From Gammaproteobacteria bacterium (GTDB taxonomy: Bacteria > Pseudomonadota > Gammaproteobacteria > Legionellales > Legionellaceae), in NCBI GenBank assembly GCA_030428185.1, contig JAUICE010000015.1, positions 1-37,408 on the forward strand: a stretch of 37,408 bases of DNA, read 5' to 3'. Below the pieces are notes generated by a model. That model ran no database searches, had not been told where the DNA came from, and worked only from the letters and a program-made list of their open reading frames with translations. Positions 27,469 through 35,143 of the stretch are shown here, piece after piece. A program made the translations under genes and the position numbers. Every line of letters begins with the position of its first letter. Position 1 is the first letter of the stretch.

Positions 27469-28538
27469 GATGCTATCTCAAATTTTCTTAGCGCAAGCCC
27501 TGTCGCCAACAATAATGAGTTTTTTTCAAGCTCTAACTGCTTGGTATTTACTTTTCTATATACAGAAAGCGTATCTAAAAGATTAATCGTTAGTGCTGGG
27601 ATCCCTGTGCCCGCCGTCACCTCTTTATCCATATCATCCAACATGCAAATTTCACCAAAGAGCAATATTTTATCGAGGTTATTTTCCTCTGTTGTTGAAT
27701 AATATAAGTGAAGTGCACGTTTAATTTGTGTAATTACTGTACCTTTAAACGGTATAATTACCTCTTCTAGGGCTTCTTTTGGTAGTCCTTTGCGCTTATA
27801 CAAAGTATCAACTTTATCTATGGGTAACCGATAGCGCTCCGATAAAGATTCCAATAATTTTTTTGTTCCAAAAGCCTCTTGCTTAGCAAAAACAGCCCGT
27901 CCATGTTCAATAACAAACAATTTCGTATACAAACGACCAATATCAAAAATACCAATACGATTGTCTTTACTTTTATCTATGATTTTTTTATCAAAAATAG
28001 AGCATGCTCGCTCTACTGCGAAGGACTCCACATCAATTACTTTTGCCTGTAAGTCACTTTCTTTTAATAATTCAACAAGCTGACTCACCACTTCGGCACG
28101 CGTTGCAACAATTAAGACATTATCACGCTTGCTATTGCCTTTAGGCTGACCCAAAACTTCATAGTCGATACTAACTTCATTGATGGGGTAAGGAATATGC
28201 TTATCGGCTTCAAGATAAACTAACTCTTCACGCTCACTCTCTGAAAGCCTGTGTTCAAGCTGTATGATTTTAGTAATGACAGAAACATCAGGAATAGCAA
28301 TCACAACACTCTTTGACTTGGCCCCAGATTCTATATATGCCTCACGGATTGCAAAGGAAAGTTTATGAATATCTGCGATATGCTGTCCTTGAAATACGCC
28401 CTCAGGCAGCCTCTGAGAACCAAAGGCTGTTACTCTATACTGGCCATCTTTTTTATCTAGCTCCAATACCCTTATTGATGAAGATCCAATTTCAACACCA
28501 ATTGTGGCTGCGCTTGTTGTTTGCAATAAGTCCAGCAT
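27465..28538 (-). CDS. pilM: PilM actin-like pilus assembly ATPase
   Basis: A protein of 357 residues with an FtsA/actin fold. TIGVEIGSSSIRVLEL is the phosphate-1 loop, IGIFDIGRLYTKLFVIEHG the second phosphate region, and KILLFGE near residue 290 the adenosine-binding region. It is cytoplasmic, binds the PilN N-terminus and connects the alignment complex to the PilB/PilT motors. AGGA precedes the ATG. In many gammaproteobacteria a divergent ponA/mrcA lies upstream; here a co-directional uspA does instead, across 62 bases. Confidence 0.96.
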   Translation of the reverse strand: MLDLLQTTSAATIGVEIGSSSIRVLELDKKDGQYRVTAFGSQRLPEGVFQGQHIADIHKLSFAIREAYIESGAKSKSVVIAIPDVSVITKIIQLEHRLSESEREELVYLEADKHIPYPINEVSIDYEVLGQPKGNSKRDNVLIVATRAEVVSQLVELLKESDLQAKVIDVESFAVERACSIFDKKIIDKSKDNRIGIFDIGRLYTKLFVIEHGRAVFAKQEAFGTKKLLESLSERYRLPIDKVDTLYKRKGLPKEALEEVIIPFKGTVITQIKRALHLYYSTTEENNLDKILLFGEICMLDDMDKEVTAGTGIPALTINLLDTLSVYRKVNTKQLELEKNSLLLATGLALRKFEIAS

Positions 28539-28600
28539 AAAATCCTTTTATTTTTAGTTTAAAAGCATTATGAGTATCAATAACGCTTTCTATTTATTAT

Positions 28601-29023
28601 TTAAACATTACGCACAATCAACACATCACACTCTGCACCATGTAAAATGGCATTAGCCGTTGATCCTAAAAGCAGTGCCAGCCCGTGCTTACCGTGACTT
28701 CCAGCAACAATCAAATCAATCTTTAATTCCTTTGCCACTCGTAACACTTCATGCTTTGTTGAACCAAATTCAAGATGTGTCATTGTTTTTTCTAATTTCA
28801 AGTCGTCTGCTAACTTAGATAGCTCCTCTTTGGCTTGCTTTTTAATTGACGACTCAACATCTGAGAAACCTGCGAATCCTGGATATGCATATGCTGGAAT
28901 AGGCTCAATAACATGTACTAAATGTAGTTCAGCACTATTTTCTAGAGCAATTTTTTTTGCTTTATGTGCTGCCTTTATACCTACTTCATCAAAATCTGTT
29001 GCAAACAAAATGCGCTGATACAT
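28601..29023 (-). CDS. Universal stress protein (UspA family)
   Basis: About 140 residues, the usual single-domain size. The N-terminus MYQRILFATDFDEVG carries the conserved Asp, the middle LHLVHVIEPIP strand is typical, and the C-terminus has the ATP-binding pattern GSHGKHGLALLLGSTANAILHGAECDVLIV (G-x2-G-x9-G-S/T). It is likely an ATP-binding UspA used under stress; its target is unknown. An upstream extension of 29 codons is possible, but GAGG nine bases before the ATG at 29023 and the family's usual start favour this one. It reads toward pilM and may be cotranscribed with it. Confidence 0.93.
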   Translation of the reverse strand: MYQRILFATDFDEVGIKAAHKAKKIALENSAELHLVHVIEPIPAYAYPGFAGFSDVESSIKKQAKEELSKLADDLKLEKTMTHLEFGSTKHEVLRVAKELKIDLIVAGSHGKHGLALLLGSTANAILHGAECDVLIVRNV

Positions 29024-29103
29024 CTTCAGGTTCCTCTTAAATAAACGCTCATTATTAATATCAAACTTTATCATACCGCCATTGCTAATAAATAAAAAAT
29101 TAT

Positions 29104-29133
29104 TTGACAATACAAAATAAACTATCGTAATTT
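29104..29133 (+). promoter_or_regulatory. Sigma-70 promoter for pnuC
   Basis: Consensus TTGACA at 29104-29109 and TAATTT at 29128-29133, 18 bases apart. Transcription should begin near 29140. This excludes the longer GTG start at 29136 and supports the ATG at 29181. Confidence 0.65.
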
Positions 29134-29180
29134 ATGTGCTGATTTTATCCACTATTTGCGCAAAATACACCACTTATCAC

Positions 29181-29804
29181 ATGATAACAGTATCGTTAGA
29201 TTTTATTGGTGCCTGTCTTTCACTGGCATCAACACTTGCCTTTACCAAGGAGCAAATGATCGCTTGGCCTCTTGGCTTTGCTGCCGCTAGCATCAATGGT
29301 TACCTTTATGCATATCAAGGTATTTATGCTGATGCGGGACTTGAACTCATCTACTTTGGACTTATCTTTTATGGATGGTACTTATGGTTAAAAGGTGGAC
29401 CCAAGCATCATGGTGTTTATATACGACATATTAAACGACATGAGATATTATCACTTTTTATACTAGGCATTAGTCTCAGTTTGATTTTAGGATTTCTATT
29501 AAAGTCGCAAACACACTCTACAATTCCATATATTGATGCGACAACTGCAGTATTTAGCTTAATTGGCCAATGGATGATTGGTAAAAAGATTATCGAGTGT
29601 TGGCTTCTGTGGTTTATTGTCGATAGCGTGTATGTATGGCTTTATATAAACAAAGCCATACCTTATCACAGTCTTTTAATGACCATATATTTAGGTGTTG
29701 CCATATTTGGTTATATTAACTGGCGTAAGTCAATGCTCCCACCTATAAACAGACCCAATAGAAATAAAAATAGCCGCCTATCATCAGTAGATGATTACAG
29801 CTAA
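29181..29804 (+). CDS. pnuC: PnuC-family vitamin/nucleoside transporter
   Basis: About 207 residues with seven hydrophobic helices. PnuC marks are present: QMIAWPLGFAAASINGYLYAYQGIYADAGLELIY, here quoted as two parts around INGYLYAY and YADAGLELIYFGLIFYGWY, then SLIGQWMIGKKIIECWLLW and VDSVYVWLY. PnuC proteins facilitate uptake of nicotinamide riboside; close relatives carry thiamine (PnuT) or riboflavin. The sequence shows no riboswitch in the 40-base leader, so substrate cannot be settled. No nadR or kinase partner gene is nearby. There is no clear Shine-Dalgarno. Its stop shares CTAA with the convergent next gene. Confidence 0.88.
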   Translation: MITVSLDFIGACLSLASTLAFTKEQMIAWPLGFAAASINGYLYAYQGIYADAGLELIYFGLIFYGWYLWLKGGPKHHGVYIRHIKRHEILSLFILGISLSLILGFLLKSQTHSTIPYIDATTAVFSLIGQWMIGKKIIECWLLWFIVDSVYVWLYINKAIPYHSLLMTIYLGVAIFGYINWRKSMLPPINRPNRNKNSRLSSVDDYS

Positions 29805-30316
29805 ACTTTAAGTGCCTGCTCTACTTCTTCCTCATTATTAACTTCTTCTTCAGCTTGCCGCTGCTCGTTTGCCCTTTTAAAAATGAGACGTCTTACCTTA
29901 AGCTTGATATGTTCACCGATACGCTCCATGTCACTATAACCTGTTATTTCCTCATAGGGAGACAAGTTATATATTTTGTCAGCAGTTTGCTGCAACAACG
30001 CATTAATTTTTTCTAACTCCTGAGTACAAAACTCTCGTTCTTGGCCAACTGGAACATGACTATCAGAAACAAATTTATCAAATGCTTTTCGCGCATCCCT
30101 TAAATCCTTAAGCGTTTTACGATCTTTTTTTGTCATCCGAAACTTTGCTAATAAACCGAGTTGTACAGGAAAACAACAAGGCGAAACTGCTAAGGTTATT
30201 AACAAGTTTTTAACCTTGTAAGACTTCATCTCAGCATTGAATATATCATGTAAATCACCAGGCTTGAGACATGATAGCTGTGCGTCGCTAAGTTTTATTG
30301 GATTTACAGTAATCAA
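29801..30316 (-). CDS. Hypothetical protein with a glutamate-rich C-terminus
   Basis: A protein of 171 residues, family not recognised. A mildly hydrophobic stretch lies at about 37-59 (LLITLAVSPCCFPVQLGLLA), followed by a strongly charged helical, probably coiled-coil, region (KKDRKTLKDLRDARKAFDKF, residues about 63-82). The C-terminus is rich in Glu (AEEEVNNEEEVEQALKV), which resembles the E-block signal of Legionella Dot/Icm substrates. The start is TTG, supported by GGAG (30325-30328) eight bases upstream; the nearby upstream ATG is out of frame. No signal peptide. A bacterial cytosolic role is equally possible. Confidence 0.65.
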   Translation of the reverse strand: MITVNPIKLSDAQLSCLKPGDLHDIFNAEMKSYKVKNLLITLAVSPCCFPVQLGLLAKFRMTKKDRKTLKDLRDARKAFDKFVSDSHVPVGQEREFCTQELEKINALLQQTADKIYNLSPYEEITGYSDMERIGEHIKLKVRRLIFKRANEQRQAEEEVNNEEEVEQALKV

Positions 30317-30685
30317 CGTTATTTCTCCATGGTTATCAATTCAACCACACATCTTATAGCTGAAATTCATATTAACCACTCAGTAGTTTTACGGTATTTC
30401 GTCTATATGCATGGTAAATCTCTTGAATAAATTGATGCGACACAGATCCTTACCCTTAAAAACAGGCAATATGTGCATCGCTCTTGGTATATTTAATTCA
30501 TTAACATTGCATTAAAGGACCTAAACCATTTAAGTCGTCATACTCCAAAATTTAGAGTATTGGCATGCTTAGTTAAAAGCAAACACTTTTTAGACATCAG
30601 TAGAATACATCAGAATTATATGAACTGAGCGCTAAAAGGTAGACATGCCGCATAATACCACCATGGAATACATTTCCCAAGCAAC
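30317..30685. other. Intergenic region between the divergent E-rich gene and the MFS gene
   Basis: I find no convincing gene in this stretch. It contains a palindrome-like element (TACTCCAAAATTTAGAGTA, 30541-30559) with 5-base outer arms and an AAA/TTT inner pair, separated by one mismatch. The promoter for the leftward gene should lie in the first 100 bases, but no box pair stands out. Confidence 0.4.
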
Positions 30686-30690
30686 TTGGG
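30676..30690. promoter_or_regulatory. 6-bp hairpin overlapping the -35 box of the MFS gene
   Basis: CCCAAG-CAA-CTTGGG is a perfect inverted repeat. Its right arm overlaps the TTGGGT -35 box (30686-30691), so a bound protein here would block RNA polymerase. Confidence 0.4.
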
Positions 30691-30714
30691 TATACATATC
30701 AATCAAACTATGAT
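30686..30714 (+). promoter_or_regulatory. Candidate promoter for the MFS transporter gene
   Basis: TTGGGT (30686-30691), 17-base spacer, TATGAT (30709-30714). Start expected near 30721. An imperfect palindrome, TACAACATCTAATATTGTA (30721-30739), lies right at the start point and looks like an operator. Confidence 0.5.
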
Positions 30715-30750
30715 GTCATATACAACATCTAATATTGTAAATAAGTGCAT

Positions 30751-31938
30751 ATGAATAACATAAAAAAAATCATGTTATTAAGTTTTATTTCAGCTGCAAG
30801 CTTTTCAAGCGCTTTCTTTTCACCCATGTTACCAGCGATAAAAACACAATTTAGTGTGTCATCTACTTTGGTACAGCAGATTATGAGCTTTTTTCTCATT
30901 GGCTATGTGGTAGGACAACTCATTTATGGTCCCATTGCAAATAGTTTTGGGCGTCTTAAATCCCTTCGAATAGGATTTGTTATCAACATTCTCGGTGTAG
31001 GATTGCTTTTTCTTGCAACCTTAACACATAGCTTTCATCTACTATTGCTAGGTCGTGTGGCGACTGCTTTCGGCGCTTCTGCTGGCCTCGTGTGTACGTT
31101 TATATTGATCCGCGAATACTTCTCATCAGAAGAAGCAAAATCCATGCTCTCTTATGCCGTTTTATCATTTACATTGGGCGTAGGAATTGCTGTGTTTTGT
31201 GGTGGATTTCTCATCGAATATTTTGGACTACAAGCAAGCCTTTATATATTACTCATACACGCTGTCATGATGTTTTTAATGACCTATGCTTTTATAGAGC
31301 CTAACCAGTCACTCATTCCTTTGCGCCCCAAAATCATCATTAATGGATATAAAAATGCTCTAAAAAATCCAACGCTAATCTACTTTTCACTAGTACTCGC
31401 GCTAACCTCAGGCATTAACTATTGTTATACAACTGCCGCACCTTTAGTGGCGATAAATAAGTTACATTTAACTGCAAGCGCGTATGGAATTTGGAACGGT
31501 TTTAACTTAATTGGTATGTGCTCAGGTGCCTTACTTGCCAAAAAACTCCTAAAGCACTTAGAGCCCATCCGAGTGATTATGCTTGGGTTTATTGCAACAG
31601 CCCTATGCTTGCTGATATTTACCTGGATTGATATTACTAAATATTATTATCCACTGCTCTTTTTCATTACCTCAATGTTTACTTTTGCCATTGCCAGTAT
31701 CTTTTTTCCAGCAGCATCATTCTTGGCAACGCAATCACACGAAGAAGACAGAGCCAGCGCCTCTAGCGTGATGAGTTTTATTAATATGGGTGGTGCCTGT
31801 TTACTGGTGATGGTGATGAGTGCACTGACAATGTTTGATCACCTAACCGCAATGCTTGTAACACTAGGCAGCTTTCTCGCTGTGTTAGTTATTTTATATG
31901 TAGTGGGCTTGTGTTTGCATAAATTTAAAGAGCAGTAA
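30751..31938 (+). CDS. Bcr/CflA-family MFS efflux transporter
   Basis: About 395 residues with 12 predicted membrane helices. The Bcr/CflA pattern is visible: FFSPMLPAIKTQFSVSS at the start, LIGYVVGQLIYGPIANSFGR (motif A with Asn where Asp is usual), then LLLGRVATAFGASAGLV and helix 5 (TLGVGIAVFCGGFLIEYFG). These proton-driven pumps expel drugs such as bicyclomycin or chloramphenicol, or metabolites such as amino acids. The true substrate is unknown. ATG 30751 is preferred over a GTG two codons earlier; neither has a strong ribosome site. Convergent with asnS. Confidence 0.88.
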   Translation: MNNIKKIMLLSFISAASFSSAFFSPMLPAIKTQFSVSSTLVQQIMSFFLIGYVVGQLIYGPIANSFGRLKSLRIGFVINILGVGLLFLATLTHSFHLLLLGRVATAFGASAGLVCTFILIREYFSSEEAKSMLSYAVLSFTLGVGIAVFCGGFLIEYFGLQASLYILLIHAVMMFLMTYAFIEPNQSLIPLRPKIIINGYKNALKNPTLIYFSLVLALTSGINYCYTTAAPLVAINKLHLTASAYGIWNGFNLIGMCSGALLAKKLLKHLEPIRVIMLGFIATALCLLIFTWIDITKYYYPLLFFITSMFTFAIASIFFPAASFLATQSHEEDRASASSVMSFINMGGACLLVMVMSALTMFDHLTAMLVTLGSFLAVLVILYVVGLCLHKFKEQ

Positions 31939-31949
31939 ATATATTGAGT

Positions 31950-31968
31950 TCACCAGTAAACCTGGTGA
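31950..31968. terminator. Hairpin between convergent MFS and asnS genes
   Basis: TCACCAG (31950-31956) pairs with CTGGTGA (31962-31968) around a 5-base loop. It lies midway in the 36-base gap between the two stop codons. It lacks a T-run, so termination strength is doubtful. Confidence 0.5.
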
Positions 31969-31974
31969 GACATA

Positions 31975-33378
31975 TCAATAAGCCGCATGACCTGCTGTGC
32001 GCGGAAACGGTATCACATCGCGAACATTGCTAAGCCCTGTTACATAGCTAATTAGTCGCTCAAAACCCATGCCAAATCCAGCATGTGGCACACTGCCATA
32101 ACGACGTAAATCACGGTACCAAGCATATTGCTCCTTATCGATACCACACGCATCCATTCTGGCGTCTAATATATCAAGGCGCTCTTCACGTTGACTACCA
32201 CCAATCAACTCGCCCATACCTGGCACCAAAACATCCATAGCCGCAACTGTTTTACCATCATCATTTAGTCGCATATAAAAACTTTTAATGTCTTTAGGAT
32301 AATTCGTGACAACGACCGGACACTTAAACACATCTTCACTCAAGTAACGCTCATGCTCTGACTGTAAATCTAAACCCCACTGCACTGGGAATTCAAACTT
32401 TTTAGATGACTGCTCCAAGCGTTTAATCGCATCACTATAATCGATGACTTCAAATGGCGCATTCGCCAGTTTCTCTAACCGTTGCAAACAAGTTTTATCT
32501 ATAAAGCGGTTAAAAAAGTTTAAATCATCCGGGCATTTTTCTAGTATGTCTTTTATCACGCTCTGTAGCATTTCTTGAGACAGTTGACACACGTCCTCTA
32601 GGTTGGCAAAAGCAATTTCTGGCTCCACCATCCAAAATTCTGCTAAGTGGCGGCTAGTATGCGAGTTTTCTGCACGAAATGTCGGGCCAAACGTATAGAC
32701 TTTACTCATGCCCATACAATAACTCTCAACATTGAGCTGACCTGAAACAGTCAAAAACGCTTCTTTACCAAAAAAGTCCTGATTAAAATCAACTTTACCA
32801 TCTAAAGTTTTAGGTAGGTTTTGTAAATCCAATGTGCTCACACGAAGCAACTCACCCGCCCCCTCACAGTCACTAGATGTAATAATTGGTGTATTGACCC
32901 AGTAAAAACCTCTATCATCTAAAAATCGATGGATGGCCTGGGTTAACCGATGGCGCATTCTAGTTACCGCCGCAATCGTATTGGTGCGCATCCTAAGATG
33001 AGCCACATCACGTAAAAACTCCATAGTGTGGCGCTTAGCTTGTATCGGATATGTCTCAGGAGAATCCACCCAACCTATCACATCAATATCAGCCGCCTCA
33101 ATTTCAAAAGTCTGTCCCTTTCCCTGAGACTTCACCAGGCGTCCACTAGCCACAATTGCACACCCCGCTGATAAGCGCTGCACATCACGTTCATAATTTT
33201 CTAAACTATTAGGCGCAACAACTTGCATGGGTGTAATATGAGATCCATCACTTACATGAATAAAAGAAAGGCCTGCCTTAGAGTCACGGCGTGTTTTCAC
33301 CCAACCACGAACACTGACACTATCACCTTCTTTAGCTTTCCCAGCTAGTAATGCTGAAACTGAATAGTCTTGAGTCAT
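31975..33378 (-). CDS. asnS: Asparaginyl-tRNA synthetase
   Basis: About 467 residues, full length. The N-terminal OB-fold (residues about 10-105, [20 protein letters not shown]) binds the anticodon. The class II catalytic core then shows motif 2 ([21 protein letters not shown], the AEFWMVEPE part being AsnRS-specific) and motif 3 ([15 protein letters not shown]). It charges tRNA-Asn with asparagine in the cytoplasm. AGAGG five bases before the ATG at 33378 decides the start; an upstream TTG-type extension of 8 codons is rejected. Confidence 0.97.
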   Translation of the reverse strand: MTQDYSVSALLAGKAKEGDSVSVRGWVKTRRDSKAGLSFIHVSDGSHITPMQVVAPNSLENYERDVQRLSAGCAIVASGRLVKSQGKGQTFEIEAADIDVIGWVDSPETYPIQAKRHTMEFLRDVAHLRMRTNTIAAVTRMRHRLTQAIHRFLDDRGFYWVNTPIITSSDCEGAGELLRVSTLDLQNLPKTLDGKVDFNQDFFGKEAFLTVSGQLNVESYCMGMSKVYTFGPTFRAENSHTSRHLAEFWMVEPEIAFANLEDVCQLSQEMLQSVIKDILEKCPDDLNFFNRFIDKTCLQRLEKLANAPFEVIDYSDAIKRLEQSSKKFEFPVQWGLDLQSEHERYLSEDVFKCPVVVTNYPKDIKSFYMRLNDDGKTVAAMDVLVPGMGELIGGSQREERLDILDARMDACGIDKEQYAWYRDLRRYGSVPHAGFGMGFERLISYVTGLSNVRDVIPFPRTAGHAAY

Positions 33379-33498
33379 AAATACCTCTTGATACCGCGCC
33401 ATTGCCGCATACTAAAAAGGGGATTATGATATACTCATTCGGCGACAAAACCAATGATTATGCCCCAGATATCCTTTCATAATGCATGTTTTTGAGCT

Positions 33499-33526
33499 TT
33501 GTCAAATCACTAATCTTAGGTATAAG
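33499..33526 (+). promoter_or_regulatory. Candidate promoter for the secreted cysteine-rich protein
   Basis: TTGTCA (33499-33504), 16-base spacer, TATAAG (33521-33526). Start expected near 33533, followed by AGGA and the ATG at 33560. Confidence 0.5.
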
Positions 33527-33559
33527 TATATTATTTTTTAAAACGCACTCAGGACCAAT

Positions 33560-34135
33560 ATGACCAAATATGCTAAAGTTTTTTTCGCACTCACCTTCAA
33601 CTTTATACTCTTCAGTCACTCATGGGCTTATCATTTTACTGACTCAAGGCGCTACTCACCATTTATAGATGCACCTCTACAAAAAACACCTAAAATCACC
33701 GAATCTATAGAGGGTGTCTGTAAAAAGGGCTCAACTTTAACTGCTCGCGTTGATGCTTGGCGCTGCGAAACTGCTCAAAAGGTCTTTGATCCCTGCTTCG
33801 TACAAAAGTATCAAAATCGTGATAGGCTTATCTGCCCCACCTCTCCATGGGGTCAAACTGCAACAGCCATCTCTATTCACCACTTACTCCTCACAGATAG
33901 AGAAAGCCTTGATATGTCAAAAAGTTCACCATGGACTGTTGAGCTCACAAACGGAGCCCGCTGCATACGATTAAAACCGGAAGAAGTTAATACCTCTGGT
34001 GAAAAAAAGAAATATCGCTGTAATAATGGTGAGTACTTAGTGGGTGCGTTTTATCGTTGCAAAGGTTTATGGGAAATTTTTTCTACTAATGATGAGCATT
34101 ATCAACGCGTTTTTATTGAGCGCGCTTGGTTTTAA
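33560..34135 (+). CDS. Secreted cysteine-rich protein, function unknown
   Basis: A protein of 191 residues. A signal peptide (MTKYAKVFFALTFNFILFSHSWA) is likely cleaved near residue 23. The mature part has seven cysteines in a compact pattern: GVCKKG, DAWRCETAQKVFDPCF, LICPTSPWG, GARCIRL, YRCNNG and YRCKG. That suggests disulfide bonds outside the cytoplasm. From memory, the DAWRC...DPCF...PW arrangement with a later nGxxC is found in exported domains of unknown role in Actinobacteria and some Legionella proteins; I cannot verify this here. AGGA six bases upstream supports the ATG. Its last 23 bases overlap recR on the other strand. Confidence 0.75.
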   Translation: MTKYAKVFFALTFNFILFSHSWAYHFTDSRRYSPFIDAPLQKTPKITESIEGVCKKGSTLTARVDAWRCETAQKVFDPCFVQKYQNRDRLICPTSPWGQTATAISIHHLLLTDRESLDMSKSSPWTVELTNGARCIRLKPEEVNTSGEKKKYRCNNGEYLVGAFYRCKGLWEIFSTNDEHYQRVFIERAWF

Positions 34136-34748
34136 ATCCGTTAAGCGGCTCTAAAGCTCGCCTCTTGGTTAGCGCATTACCAATAGTGCTGGTATTCATA
34201 AACGACAAATCACTACCTACAGGAATACCGCTTGCGAGCTCAGATAAGATTAAATCGTAACATTTAAGTTTCTCTGTAATATAAAATCGCGTTGCCTCTC
34301 CCTCAGCCGTTGGGTTAATGGCAAAAATAACCTCTCGAATATCACCAGGGAATTTACTCAATAATTTTTCTATACCCAGCTGCTCTGGACCGATTCCATC
34401 AAGGGGTGATAAATGGCCCATCAATACAAAATACTGGCCACGATAAACACCAGACTGCTCAATAGCCAACACATCACTCGGCAACTCTACAATACAAAGC
34501 TCATGTGTATGTCGTTTCTTATTAAGACAAATACCACAGAGCTCAGATGAAGCTAGATTATGACAGCTCTTACAATGAACAACAGCCTCCATGGCATTTT
34601 TTAAATCCACAGCCAATTGTAAGCCCTGTTGGCGATGACGCATCAATAAGTGATACGCCATACGACTTGCCGTACGCGGGCCCACGCCCGGCAAACAAGT
34701 CAGAGAATCAATTAAAGTTCTAATAACGCTATCGTCATTATCACTCAT
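34113..34748 (-). CDS. recR: Recombination protein RecR
   Basis: About 211 residues. A helix-hairpin-helix ([20 protein letters not shown]), then the C4 zinc finger ([16 protein letters not shown]), the Toprim domain ([20 protein letters not shown]) and the C-terminal [14 protein letters not shown] and [12 protein letters not shown] motifs. RecR works with RecF/RecO to load RecA on gapped DNA. The ATG at 34748 overlaps the ybaB stop by 8 bases (ATGAGTGA), the same arrangement as at aroK-aroB. A few extra N-terminal codons (TTG) are possible but unlikely. Confidence 0.96.
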   Translation of the reverse strand: MSDNDDSVIRTLIDSLTCLPGVGPRTASRMAYHLLMRHRQQGLQLAVDLKNAMEAVVHCKSCHNLASSELCGICLNKKRHTHELCIVELPSDVLAIEQSGVYRGQYFVLMGHLSPLDGIGPEQLGIEKLLSKFPGDIREVIFAINPTAEGEATRFYITEKLKCYDLILSELASGIPVGSDLSFMNTSTIGNALTKRRALEPLNGFKTKRAQ

Positions 34749-35079
34749 TCCCATCAGTACCAAAGTCTGTTGGTAAATTTAATCCTGATGTTAATTGACT
34801 GATTTTCTCTTTAGATTCTTTCTCGATTTTTTGTACAGCGTCGTTAATTGCAGCAACGACTAAATCCTCAATCATATCAACATCTTCTTCCATTAAATTT
34901 TTGTTGATTTTACAGCTTTTAGCATCGTGACGACCGTTCATTTCTATTTTAACTAAGCCACCGCCAGACTCACCAACAACCGACATGTTAGTTAGCTCTT
35001 TTTGCGCATCCTGCATTTTTTGCTGCATTTTTTGCGCTTCTTTCATTAAATTATTTAAATTCTGATTCATATCGACCAT
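34741..35079 (-). CDS. ybaB: YbaB/EbfC nucleoid-associated protein
   Basis: A protein of 112 residues. The N-terminal helix ([20 protein letters not shown]) leads into a beta sheet with [21 protein letters not shown], then a long second helix ([13 protein letters not shown] type, here [20 protein letters not shown]). This is the YbaB/EbfC fold, a dimeric DNA-binding protein that shapes the nucleoid. It lies in the conserved dnaX-ybaB-recR order, 64 bases after dnaX. ATG 35079 has GAGA upstream; an internal ATG at 35070 is an alternative. Confidence 0.95.
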   Translation of the reverse strand: MVDMNQNLNNLMKEAQKMQQKMQDAQKELTNMSVVGESGGGLVKIEMNGRHDAKSCKINKNLMEEDVDMIEDLVVAAINDAVQKIEKESKEKISQLTSGLNLPTDFGTDGNE

Positions 35080-35143
35080 TACTTTTCTCTCATATTGCTA
35101 AAAAATTTATTAGATTATACCGTTAATTGCTTCGGCTTAGAAC

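Noticed and set aside
29136-29180. Longer PnuC start at GTG 29136
   Set aside because: The codon lies upstream of the predicted transcription start, and the added residues do not match PnuC.
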